Positions 52,160 to 62,049 of a stretch of 64,000 nucleotides of DNA are shown here, in pieces. Each line of letters opens with the position of its first letter. Position 1 is the first letter of the stretch. The position numbers and the translations under genes are program-made. This DNA comes from Neonectria sp. B-13 (Eukaryota; Ascomycota; Sordariomycetes; Hypocreales; Nectriaceae): the NCBI GenBank assembly GCA_002682825.1, contig NOKP01000002.1, positions 5,996,309 to 6,060,308 of the forward strand, written 5' to 3'. The notes below the pieces were generated by a model. The model saw only the letters and a list, made by a program, of their open reading frames with translations. It had not been told where the DNA came from and did not search any database.

Positions 52160-53933
52160 TTAATCATCCTCTGCATCACGTGGATCATGATTCCTCCAGA
52201 ACTTGTCATAGTCATCCCAGGTTTGAGAGGGGAATGCAAGCGGAACAGTAATGGGGCCAAACGGAATGCCTTCCTTTTCAAACTCGCCAAGGCGAGCCTC
52301 GGTCAGTGTCCTGGTCTTGTTAACACTGTACACCGAAATTCGATGACAAGAACTCGTAACATGCAGGCCCCAGTTCCAAGCCGTGCGAACATCAGGCGGT
52401 TGGGTATTCAAAGCGTTGTCCCAACAGCGGCAAACAATTTCGACCCACCCTTCAACATCACAAGGAAGATCGAACTCCCAGGTACGCCAGGTCCACTTCC
52501 GCTTCTTGGATAAGTTTTCGATGGGAACAGTGTACCAGTTGAAGCCACCGTCGGATGATAGTTCAACGCGCTCAGGCCAGCGACCTCCACCAGAATAGGC
52601 CCAACCCTTGCAGCGGATCTTGCCCATGTGGATAATAACTTGCTTTGTCCACGGCGACATGATGGCCGAGCTGACTGGCATTTCTTGGATTTGAATACCG
52701 TCTGTCAGCCTGAAGTTGTGCTTTCCTACCTGTTGAGGGAAATAGAGATACTCTTGACTCTGGACTGGCGCTCGTGTGGGGTTCTTGATGGCCTTGATGC
52801 GATACAGCCACTTCACGCTTCTGGCTCCGATGTAGCCAAACACAACAATACGGAGAGGATACCCATGGATTTTAGGTAGGACTTCTCCGTTCATTTCCCA
52901 CGCCAGCATCACCTCGTTCGCTTTGACCTTGGACCAGGGCACGCTGACAAGATAGTTCATCGTCTTGTCATCCTTGAAGTAGGTGTCGGCACCATAAAAT
53001 TCCAGGTGCTTGGCGCCATCAATCAAGCCTCCGCAAGCCTTGATAACCTTTTTGAGACTGATGCCGACATATCGAGCGGTGCCAATCGCACCCTCAGCCC
53101 AAGGTGCTTGGGGAACCTCGTCGCCTTGACCAGCGTACTTGAGAATCTGCTCAATGCGACGAGTTCCAGAGCACTGAATCGTGACGGTCTTCTCCATGCG
53201 CGGAAACTTGGACTTGTCCATGAGATCGTCCAAAGTAAAAGAACGAGGATTTGCCACAAGGCCATCCAAAAGGAAACTGTAATCCTCCTTGTTGATAATT
53301 GGGATGCCTCCGTGGTTTCTCACAAAATGAAGGGGATTTGGAGTGATCTCCTTGTCAGTAACGAGGCGCTTAGGAGGTTCTCCGTTGTAGGGGAATTGCA
53401 GGAGATGAAGCATATCAGGGTGCTTCTCCTCGAGAACAGTAGCCCAGGAGTCATCGGGGACTTTGGTGAGTTCGCCGCCGATGGCATGGTGCCACATCTT
53501 CCAGTGTGTGCCGGGAAGAACTGGGTTAGATCCAGGAATAGGGCCAAGCTGAAACTCCTGGTTGGGCGGAAACGTTTGAGAAGTCAAGATGCTGTGCGCC
53601 GCAGCCTTCTTTGAGGGATAGTTCTCCCACTCGACAAATCTTGAACGAATAAATGCGATTAGTATGGAACCAACGTGGGCCTTAGCGTACCCTTCAGTAA
53701 CGCCTCAGGACTTGACCTAGGGCGACTTACCCAGTCCAACCCTTTCGCTCAGCAGCAAAGAGAGTGTCGCAGTCGCCGACAGCCTTGATGGCTTGCTCAT
53801 TCTTGGTGAGCGGACCAAAAGTCTGAAGAGCCAGGACCTTGGTCTCAGGCCCAGTCATGTCAAGGACTGGAAGCACAGCTCCAGACAGTCCCTGCTCGAT
53901 CTTCCACTCATCCGGACGGTTTGAGGTCTTCAT
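52160..53933 (-). CDS. sulfite oxidase-family molybdoenzyme
   Basis: Exons 53933-53731 and 53639-52160 encode 560 aa. After about 130 N-terminal residues without a known domain, the molybdopterin domain has PLHFVRNHGGIP, VTIQCSGTRR with the molybdenum-ligand Cys, GTARYVGISLKKV, and EVMLAWEMNGEVLPKIHGYP and LRIVVFGYIGARSVKWL. The Mo-co dimerisation domain follows (GWAYSGGGRWPERVELSSDG, FNWYTVP, and WNWGLHVTSSC). It lacks cytochrome b5 and FAD domains, so it is not a eukaryotic nitrate reductase. No SKL-type peroxisomal tail is seen (it ends RDAEDD). The intron restores WTGFVEWENYPSKKAAAHS. It probably oxidises sulfite or a related oxyanion. No clear link to the neighbouring cluster. Confidence 0.88.
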
Positions 53934-54333
53934 GATTGACAGGAAATACGACTCTGGGTGCTTGGCTAGCGCAACGGGAGATGACCTCAGGTCATAGATC
54001 TAGACGCATTTATACCTAATACATATGCCGGCCATGACGTGACGAGACACGGCAGAGGCTTGATTACTCCTTGCTTGCGCAGTAGTTGCGGAGGTGTCAT
54101 CAATGTTACCGAGCTATCTACGATCAGCAAAAACCAGCACAAATACGGTATGACAACCGGCCCAATCATGGCGATGAACTTGGTATAAGCCCTTTCTTGC
54201 TAGTCTAGGCTGGATTAGCGTGAATCCTCAGACGGTCTCGATCGTGTGCAATAAGGATACGTCGTTTTCTGCGTCAGAACTAGGTGGACTCCCCGTCTTT
54301 TTGCTTTGTCTTTGCAGTAAGATCCGCCGTACT
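53934..54333. other. intergenic region upstream of molybdoenzyme gene
   Basis: 400 bp without a supported gene or recognised motif. It borders a hairpin-forming repeat on the right. Confidence 0.5.
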
Positions 54334-54510
54334 ATCTCTTTGAGTGCCCAAATGCTTGTGGGGCTGCCTGGGACAAATCGGATTTGAGCCGGTATGCAAT
54401 CCTGTTAGCAGATACCTCATCTGGTGCTGACCTCTCACAGAATTCTTGGTATTTGTCAAACCTGGAGAAGTCCCGAGCTGCCCCACAAACATTTGGGCAC
54501 TCAAAGAGAT
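54334..54510. repeat. 177-bp element with 40-bp terminal inverted repeats
   Basis: ATCTCTTTGAGTGCCCAAAT at 54334 and its continuation to 54373 reappear inverted at 54471-54510, about 34 of 40 bases matching, around a 97-bp spacer. The arms could fold into a long hairpin. No target-site duplication is obvious and no coding frame is credible. Size and form suggest a MITE-like element or a transcribed hairpin. No second copy was seen in this window. Confidence 0.55.
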
Positions 54511-54618
54511 GGGATGCGAGACGTGCAAGACGCATGTATGACAATTGTTGACGACATGAGTGCTGAAAGCAGTACGAATACGGGGCTCGTCATCGCGGTA
54601 GGCTCGGATGGCAGAAAA

Positions 54619-54721
54619 GGATGACATCAGTGGCAGACGCAATACCATTGCGGGGTTCGGCCATGACACAGTTAATACTCATGGATGACATCGGTGGTAG
54701 ACGCAATACCATTGCGAGGTT
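54619..54721. repeat. 39-bp direct repeat, two copies 64 bp apart
   Basis: GGATGACATC(A/G)GTGG(C/T)AG and ACGCAATACCATTGCG(G/A)G occur at 54619-54657 and again at 54683-54721. The copies differ at three positions, all transitions. The function is unknown. Confidence 0.6.
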
Positions 54722-55058
54722 GTTTGGCTTTGGATTGAGTTGAGCAGTCCTTCCTCTGGCGGTCTGGTTTTCACGAGAGATGCATAAATGATAGTAACTG
54801 ATAAAACCAAGTTGTGTTCCATCTGGGGATCACAGGAAAAGAAGGAACGCCCGCCCTTGTCTGTTACAGTAAGTCTCATGAGATAAACCACGTGGTTACG
54901 TGGATATCATTATGGTCAGTTATTATCTTCAATAGTTGTGTAAGGTCCATGGCTTACCTATCGCAGCCCGCTTTAAAAGAATCTCTATCTACCCTTGCCA
55001 ATAGGAAGGGCAGTGCTTTGCCGTCTCGGCTGGATATCTGATTTGACGCCATCGTCTA
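54722..55058. other. intergenic region upstream of catalase remnant
   Basis: 337 bp; no start exon for the catalase was recognised here. A 75-codon plus frame reaching 55041 has no family resemblance. Confidence 0.4.
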
Positions 55059-56250
55059 GGCCAGCCAAGTGATAATCCTGGCTCCGTTCAGCAAGTTCGC
55101 TATGGCAGGAGCAATGGCGGCTTAGTCGTCTTGAACAATGTGCAGACAGTCGAGGTTCTCGCTCAGTTTGCGTGTGAACGCATTCCCGAACGGTATCATA
55201 TCCCCGTCCTACTCTATAAGTTCTCCAAGTGGAATTCATCATTGCATTGTAGAAGCGTTCACGCAAAAGCCACCGGCGCGTTGGGAGACTTTGAGGTTCT
55301 TGAAGATATCTCAGATCTAACTGACGCAAATTTTCTTACTGGCGTTGGGAAGAAAACAAATATCTTGACTCCTATGTCAACTGTCGGCGGCGGAAAAGGG
55401 TCCAGCGACACATGCCGCGATGTTCGAGGCTGGGCAACAAAGTTCTGTACCGAAGATGGTGTCCAAGACTTTGTCTTCAACGATCGTCCTGTGTTCTTCA
55501 TTCGGGATCCAATTAAGTTCCCGTCCATGAACCGGAGCCACAAGCGACACCCTCAGACCAATTTGCTAGATAACACCATGTTTTGGGACTTCCACGTAAA
55601 TAACCCAGAGGGGATTCACGCTTTGATGCACCTGTTCGGACAGCGCGGTATTCCAGCTTCCTTGAGAAACATCAATGACTTCGGCGTCCACACGTACACT
55701 TTGAACAAGGCTGTGAGTCTTCCTGACGCGGTCGACCTTTTACCAGGGCTGGCAAAATTTAGGATGGGAGTTATGTCTACGTCAAGTGGCATCTCAAACC
55801 TGATGATGGCATCAAGACCATGGATGCAGATCCAGCTGTACGCCTGGCAGGATCGGAGTCAGACTACCACGTGAAAGATCTACTACGGCAGTCATCCTGA
55901 TTACGTCTTCTCGGAACTCTGCCCGGTCACTGAGCAAACGGGTCTAGATGCCAACCCATGAGCTCTGGTCTGGACGCGTGACTGCATTCTCAACGTCGGT
56001 TTCCGACGAAGACTTTGCGCAGGCTCGGACGCTTTGGCACATCATTTGCAAAGAGCCAAATGGGAAGGAGCAACTGCTCCATAACATCCTCCCTACACTG
56101 TGAGACATCTCTGACAAACTGAAGAGAGAAGTTTTGGGTAAGTCATGCTGATACGGGCCACGTTTGTTCCTCGTTAGTGCCGATCTTGATTTTCTACAGA
56201 TTATTTCAGACGCGTTAGTGAGGATTTGAAAGAAGTTCTTAAGCAAGGAC
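55059..56250 (+). pseudogene. catalase pseudogene
   Basis: Catalase homology starts at GQPSDNPGS near 55059, with no start codon found. It runs through GGLVVLNNVQTVEVLAQF, the active-site region FACERIPER joined across a 60-nt intron (55193-55252) to SVHAKATGALGDFEV, then PMSTVGGGKGSSDTCRD, NDRPVFFIRDPIKFP and MFWDFHVNNPEGIHALMHLF. A second intron (55713-55762) leads to DGSYVYVKWHLKPDDGIKTM and YHVKDL. Homology stops at about 55860. About 100 residues, including the haem-ligand Tyr motif (RxFxYxDT), are missing. A C-terminal piece resumes near 56010 (FAQARTLWHIICKEPNGKEQ) with a TGA after NILPTL. Truncated at the 5' end, internally deleted and nonsense-mutated, it is non-functional. Confidence 0.85.
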
Positions 56251-56527
56251 TCGTCAAATGATCTAGCCTTCGTGCGAGGTTCTACTTTGTGTGAAAAGTT
56301 GGTGTTGCCCTCAAACAAACGCCGGCCGGCCTAGTTCCATGTTGTAGTGCTGGAACTAAGTTCCATTCAAGCTGAGCGTAATGTGAACGTGACTTTCTTC
56401 AATTGTCTCCAAAGCTTATTGCTGTATTAGAAAGGGCCGCCCTGACATTGATTCTATCTATAGGGTAGTGACAAGCTCGGAGTGCTGTTCTTCTGCAAAG
56501 AAACTTTGCTTCAGATGTAAAATCCCT

Positions 56528-58221
56528 TCACGATGCAGTTATGGTATGACAGTGCGTCTGGTCCAAGGATCTGCGGAGCCGAGTTTCAGCACCCCGCAGC
56601 CAGCTATCGTTCTTCCACGCGGGCTTCCCATATATATGGTTGAGTGCCGCTTGAACAATGTATGTGTAACTCGGAGCGATGCACAAAACTAAGCATGAAT
56701 CAGGGTTATCGTGGACTTCGACGACATCTAAGATCATCTTAGTTGCGGCATCAAGCGCAGCGTGCGAGTACTGGCACCATTCCTCCACGGATTGATCCCT
56801 GTCGTTGATAACTGGGAGAGGCTGGCTAAGGATATGCCAGTGTAGTGTGAATATAGCCCTATTTTTGGTCAACATAACACTCGTCTGTGGCACAATTCCG
56901 GTGCTTCAGCTGATAGACTGACCTGATGGTGATAGCTATCACCTCGCAGAGAATCCCTCTTTTCCCGCTACACTGATGCAATAGAATACCAAGGAACTCT
57001 TGAAGAGTTGCATCTAAGCCTTGAAGCTGGATCAGTCTCGATTCAAAGCTTTGGACTTGGATGACTTTGAGGACTTTGTCCAGAAGCCAAGCCGCTTGAG
57101 CAATGCGGCCGAAACTTCCAACGTCAGAAGAGCTCAAATAGGAGACTGGTATGTGTGGTATCGACTCAGGGCCGAGGATGTTATTTTGTTCTAGGATCGT
57201 GGGTTCAGTCGGAAGCCGGGCATCCCCACTAGGCATGATAGTAATCAGCGGTTGCTCAGGAACAGTGACTTCGCAGATGAATACCCTGTCAAACAGCTCG
57301 AATTTGTTAGCACCGTTCTCTTGGAAGATACTGAGGGATTGTGGACGAGACAAATAAGACAGTGGAGAGGCATTACCGCTCGCAGATGATGAGCGTCCAC
57401 CAGGTATTGGCTGCTTCCTCGGCCCCCAGCAGAATATCTGACACTGTATCCTTATCCGTACAGGTCTGCTTGCAAAGGTGGAGGTGCGCGGCATATCCCA
57501 TGCGAGCACAGCCAGCGATGGACGTAAAGGCATCGTCCGGTCGGCCATGAGCATACTCGTACAAGGCTAGCAAGAGACCCGCCTGGATCAGGGGGACCGA
57601 GGGCGGGAAACACCCCTGCACTTGAGTAAAGAGTGACTTCGTGGCGAGGTACAGGGATCGTCGATCAACCAGCGGGGACTTTGGTGCAGGTCCGGGATAT
57701 CCGGTACCCCATCCCAGTTTTGGAGATGATGTGACCAGACTGAGGCTAAGAAGAAGGACAGAATAGCCGGCAGATGGGGTTGCTCCAAGCGTCGTAAGGC
57801 TACTTTGAAAGCGCCTTCGGGAAATGAAAGGTATGTATCGATGAATGCCCTGGAAGTAGCGAGCACTGATGTCATCCACGAACTGGCCTGTTCCTCGAAT
57901 CAGGTCAAGGGTCTGAAGATACAGGCTGGCCTCCAAAGCTGCCGGCTGCGAAGGAATCGAATGTGGCGGAACCAAGGGGAAGGACGCGTAATTATTGCTG
58001 TCTGGTCGAGACCGTGATCTTGGTCGTGGTTCATACCCACATCCCAAGCCTTTTCTACTGCTGTTACGTCTCGACTTCCTAATTGATTGCGGTTTACAGT
58101 CGTACCTGGAGCAGTATCCGCAACGGGGCAGCATCTTGTCACACCTCTTCTTACGGGCCTTGCACGTACCGCAGACTTGAGCCGCGTGGGGTATTTTAGA
58201 GGGGCCGCCATCGGCCGCCAT
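56528..58221 (-). CDS. Zn(II)2Cys6 transcription factor
   Basis: Four exons (58221-58106, 58054-57377, 57285-56923, 56858-56528) encode 495 aa from MAADGGPSKIP. The zinc cluster QVCGTCKARKKRCDKMLPRC and GYCSRKGLGC is complete once the 51-nt in-frame intron is removed using the AGTAG acceptor. The TF domain shows YFQGIHRYIPFISRRRF, ARMGYAAHLHLCKQ and, across intron 2, TWWTLIICERVFICEVTVPE. The C-terminal half is helical. It is divergent from the SDR at 58675 across a 453-bp promoter with a CGGCCG pair, so it may regulate that SDR and the following nitronate monooxygenase region. An in-frame ATG at 58278 could add 19 residues. Confidence 0.88.
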
Positions 58222-58385
58222 GATCGAGAACTTGAGTAGAGGTTTATGTGACCGGACAGTCAAGTTGATCACATTCATGGAGAGGAGATTTATATTCACC
58301 TAGACTAGACCATCCTAAGAGGGTAATTGTGACCCCGCTTTAATGGATTTGTAAAGCATTTTGACCAATTATCAGCCTCTTCCGG

Positions 58386-58412
58386 TCGGCCGCTGTCGGG
58401 AGTGTCGGCCGC
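58386..58412. promoter_or_regulatory. paired TCGGCCGC in divergent promoter
   Basis: TCGGCCGC occurs at 58386-58393 and again at 58405-58412, inside the 453-bp gap (58222-58674) between the Zn2Cys6 gene and the SDR gene. CGGCCG is a tail-less inverted CGG pair and a plausible Zn2Cys6 site (inference). The rest of the gap shows no gene. Confidence 0.45.
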
Positions 58413-58674
58413 CGCTAAGCTACTTGCGTAATACGTACCCAGATCAGGAGTGAATTCAACGCCTAACTATCTAGTTACCGAATCCTGCCTCAGTATGTAT
58501 AATAGGAAGAGCTGACATTGAAGGATCAAGAGCGACGTCACAAGTATGACATCAGATGGACAGGGTAACTATATATCATGGGCAAGCAGACCTTGAGCAA
58601 CGGATTAATCTCGCCTTCCCCATTCCCCATCCACTATCACCAGAGCTTAATACGACTAAATCTCAGCACACAAA

Positions 58675-59708
58675 ATGGCACCTTCAGTTGACGCAAGCAG
58701 TCTCTTCCGGGTCGACGGCATCGTGGCCGTCATTACTGGAGGAGGATCTGGTAAGTTTGATCGATCATCTTGGCAGATTATAGACATTGTCTTGACTGGT
58801 CTTTCCTTCTAGGTATCGGTCTCACTATGGCCCGAGCTCTCGCCCTCAATGGCGCCCGGAAGGTCTACATCCTGGGACGCCGCTTGGAAGTGCTTAATAC
58901 GGCAGCTCAGGAACACTCCAGCCTAGTCCCGCTACAATGCGATGTGACCTCCAAAGAGGACCTCCAAGCCGCCGTCAGTCGTATCACCGATGAGGTCGGA
59001 TACGTCAACCTCGTCGTCGCCAACTCTGGCAGCATCGGCCCTCCGGTACGCTTCAACCCGACCAGTTCGCTTCCAGAGCTACGCGAGACTCTCTTCACCA
59101 ACTTCTCCATGGATGCAATGAACGAGGTGCTGAACCTCAACGTGACGGCTGCCTTTTTCACCATGACCGCCTTTCTTGAGTTACTTGACGCAGGTAACAA
59201 GAATGCCTTGCAAGGCGGCTTCGGAAAGCCGATTAACGAGGGCAGCGACGTCCCGATCATTCAGAGTCAGGTCATCTTTACGACGAGTATATCAGCTTTT
59301 AGTCGTCATTGGTCGTCGTCGCCTCCATACTTGACCAGCAAGGTCGCCATCATGCAGGTGACCAAACATGCCAGCACCCAGCTGGCCAGATTTGGGATTC
59401 GTGTGAATGCCATCGCTCCGGGCTGTAAGTTCTGCAAGTCTTGGAGAAGATGAAATCTTTGGAGTGGAAGCTAATGTGTGCTTGTTAAAGTGTATCCCTC
59501 AGCTCTAGCGTCCGTGCTGATGGACAATCGCAAGCCGGAAGAAGAGTCAGCCGACGACCAGAGGTTCATCCCCGCCCGGAGGTTTGGTAGTGATGAGGAG
59601 ATGACTGGGGCTATTTTGTATCTCACTAGCCGATCCGGGAGCTACTCCAACGGGTCCATCCTCATCACCGATGGCGGCCGACTGTCGGTCATGGCTGCGA
59701 CGTATTAG
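58675..59708 (+). CDS. short-chain dehydrogenase/reductase
   Basis: Exons 58675-58750, 58813-59424 and 59491-59708 encode 301 aa. The first intron splits the cofactor motif, restored as VAVITGGGSGIGLTMARA. Other SDR elements are ILGRRLEVL, CDVTSKEDL, VVANSGS (in place of NNAG), the Ser region TTSISAF, the catalytic PPYLTSKVAIM (YxxxK), RVNAIAPGLYPS after the second intron, and the C-terminal NGSILITDGGRLSV. It is a classical NAD(P)-dependent oxidoreductase. It is divergent from the Zn2Cys6 regulator at 56528 with CGGCCG elements between them. The substrate is unknown. Length and motifs indicate an intact gene. Confidence 0.9.
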
Positions 59709-60040
59709 GGCGGTGGTCAGCATACCGAGGGCCTTTCATATGCTATGCGGAGACAAGGATGGGTTGAAATTGCTCAGCTACAAGGGGCACAAGCCGTGAT
59801 AATTGTTCCTCCATTATATCACAGTAGTATCAAGACTTGGTTGTACTTCACGATGCATCGTTATTCCATGTCCCCTTGAACCTCTTGTCGGACTTGAAGG
59901 GTGACCTGAACCAGGAGGCCTACCAACAGTCCAAACTCCCCTGTAATCCTGTTCCGGCGGTTAACTCTGAAGCTATGGCCTGACCCGCCGCTGGGACAAA
60001 GCAATGGGATCCAGAGTATTCACGGCCATACAACTGTCTA
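59709..60040. other. gap between convergent genes
   Basis: 332 bp of 3' flank; nothing recognised. Confidence 0.5.
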
Positions 60041-60606
60041 TCATATTTCATACAACAATGCGACAATAAAACACACCCAAGCCGGGACATCAGCAATCAA
60101 CGTCCGTGTAACATGCATGCTCATCCACGTTGCCATCTGTGGCTGCGCAAGGTCTGGTTCGGATAGAATTTGGTCCATGATTGATAGCACCTGACAACCG
60201 CAATGTCAGTCTTGCTTACAACTTCTCGCCAGCCCCGAAGATAACTTGCCTTGTTGCCGAACCCAAAGTGCAAAAACGTGAAGAGAAGGCCAGCTAAACT
60301 CCATCGGGAGACGGTGCTGGATCTGGCCTGCTCCTGTGCTGTACCATGAGAGTGGAACCAAAATGCTCTGAGGCCGCTGCCAAATGTAAGCGCGCCGAGC
60401 GTGGTCACCCCGACGAAACCGGGCTTGAAAAAGTCCTTGAACCAGAGAGCGATGGCGGGTCCGGGATAGTCGGCGTTGTGGAACGGGACTGTGGTGATGT
60501 AGCCACCGAGAGCCATGCCAACGTTGAGAGAAGTAGACAGGAGAGGAAGCAAGGTTTTGGGTATGAACCGCTCTCGGGGGGCTGGCTGGATCGTGCTCGA
60601 TGCCAT
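60041..60606 (-). CDS. small multi-pass membrane protein
   Basis: Exons 60606-60250 and 60190-60041 encode 168 aa. The 59-nt intron starts with GC (AAG|GCAAGT) and ends TTGTCAG, a GC-AG intron. Unspliced, the frame would end in a Lys/Arg-rich tail instead of a helix. Four hydrophobic segments are seen: LLPLLSTSLNVGMALGGYI, FVGVTTLGALTFGSGLRAF, WSLAGLLFTFLHFGFGNK, and at the C terminus WVCFIVALLY. No family is recognised with certainty; size and topology recall DUF1772 (anthrone-oxygenase-like) proteins. It is divergent from the nitronate monooxygenase gene, so it may belong to the same small locus. Confidence 0.6.
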
Positions 60607-60966
60607 TATGATCGAAGTGAGACCTGACGATGTTGCAAAATTGGGAAATAGAAATACACGCCAGGAGTGCTGGATGTCAGCAGCAAATGTTTGAAGACTC
60701 GATAGCTCGGGTGGTCAGCCAGAAAACAGGCATTCCTGTTCGGCGATCGGAATAGCCCTAGCCGCACAAGACTGATTGGTTGCTTGGTGTGGACGAGAGG
60801 ATACGGCTGATAAATACACGAGGGCGTTGTGACTAAGCGGCGCCAGCGATGGATGCTCAATAAAGGTCTCGGTGACGACAGAGCTGCGTCGAGCGGTCTT
60901 GTTACCGGCCCCTTCCATCACACATACAGGGGCCAATACCCTCTTCTCTCTCACGTTATTCTGATC
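60607..60966. promoter_or_regulatory. divergent promoter, membrane protein and nitronate monooxygenase
   Basis: A 360-bp shared upstream region. It contains CGG-N11-CCG (near 60750), a Gal4-like spacing, as a candidate site. No gene is seen; the open frame continuing upstream of 60967 lacks a better start. Confidence 0.35.
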
Positions 60967-62049
60967 ATGGCAGCCCCCCGCGCGAGAGATCTGAGACGGT
61001 TGCTAGCTCAGGTGTACCCTTGGGTGAAGGCGCCGTTCATTGTTGGCGCACCGATGCGTGTGCTGTCCGGGCCTAGCCTCGCCGTCGCGGTATCCTCAGC
61101 CGGCGGCCTTGGATTTATCGGTCCCACGATGAAGGCCGAGGATCTGTTTTCCGATCTTGAGAAGGCTGGTGGATTACTCCAATCATCCCCTGTCGCTTCC
61201 GTCGCCGGCCGTCCAACTACGGCCCTTCTCCCCATCGGGGTCGGCTTTCAAACATGGAACGGTGATCTCAAGGTCGCCGTATCCGCAGTCCGGGAGCACC
61301 GGCCTTGTGCCGTGTGGCTGTTCGCTCCCCGTCACGGCCAAACCGAATTGGACGAGTGGACTACTGATATCCGCGAGGCATCTCCTGAGACCCAGATCTG
61401 GATCCAAGTCGGCACTCTTGGCGAGGCCATTGACGCCGCCCGCAGCTCAACCCCTCCAGATGTGCTCGTTATCCAGGGTGCTGAAGCCGGTGGCCATGGT
61501 AGGGCCAAGGATGGTTTGGGCATCATGGCGCTTTTCCCAGAAATCGCCGACGCTACACGCGAGTCCGGAATCCCTCTAATTGCCGCGGGAGGCATCGTCG
61601 ACGGCCGTGGTGTTGCTGCGGCCCTTGGCCTGGGAGCTGCGGGTGTCGCAATGGGGACACGCATGCTCGCAGCGACCGAGACACGTATCAGCAAGGGATA
61701 CCAGAATGAGATTGTTCGCGCAACCGACGGCGCCACGTCAACAGTTCGCACACAGCTATATAACCACTTACGGGGCACGTTTGGGTGGCCTGAGCAATTC
61801 TCACCCCGTGGACTGATTAACAGAAGCTGGGTCGGTCACCAAGAGGGGATTCCATTCGATGAGCTGAAGCGACTGCACGATGAGGCAGTAAAGTCCGGCG
61901 ATGCCGGATGGGGTCCAGAGGGGAGGTTGGCGACGTACGCTGGGGCTGCAGTAGGGCTGGTGCATAGTGTAGATGATGCTGGTGTGATTATTGAAAGCGT
62001 GAGAGGCGAGGCGAAGGATATCATCTTGTCCCTCGCCGATGATCTTTAA
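60967..62049 (+). CDS. nitronate monooxygenase (2-nitropropane dioxygenase type)
   Basis: An intronless 360-aa frame from MAAPRARDLRR. The FMN-dependent TIM-barrel motifs are PFIVGAPMRVLSGPSLAVAV, GGLGFIGP, the FMN phosphate region VLVIQGAEAGGHGRA, PLIAAGGIVDGRG, and AALGLGAAGVAMGTRMLA, then the C-terminal WVGHQEGIP and TYAGAAVGLVHSV. These enzymes oxidise alkyl nitronates such as propionate-3-nitronate, a plant and fungal toxin, to aldehyde plus nitrite. No targeting signal is evident. It is divergent from a small membrane protein gene. The ATG was chosen because the upstream 46 in-frame codons look like leader sequence. Confidence 0.92.
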   Translation: MAAPRARDLRRLLAQVYPWVKAPFIVGAPMRVLSGPSLAVAVSSAGGLGFIGPTMKAEDLFSDLEKAGGLLQSSPVASVAGRPTTALLPIGVGFQTWNGDLKVAVSAVREHRPCAVWLFAPRHGQTELDEWTTDIREASPETQIWIQVGTLGEAIDAARSSTPPDVLVIQGAEAGGHGRAKDGLGIMALFPEIADATRESGIPLIAAGGIVDGRGVAAALGLGAAGVAMGTRMLAATETRISKGYQNEIVRATDGATSTVRTQLYNHLRGTFGWPEQFSPRGLINRSWVGHQEGIPFDELKRLHDEAVKSGDAGWGPEGRLATYAGAAVGLVHSVDDAGVIIESVRGEAKDIILSLADDL

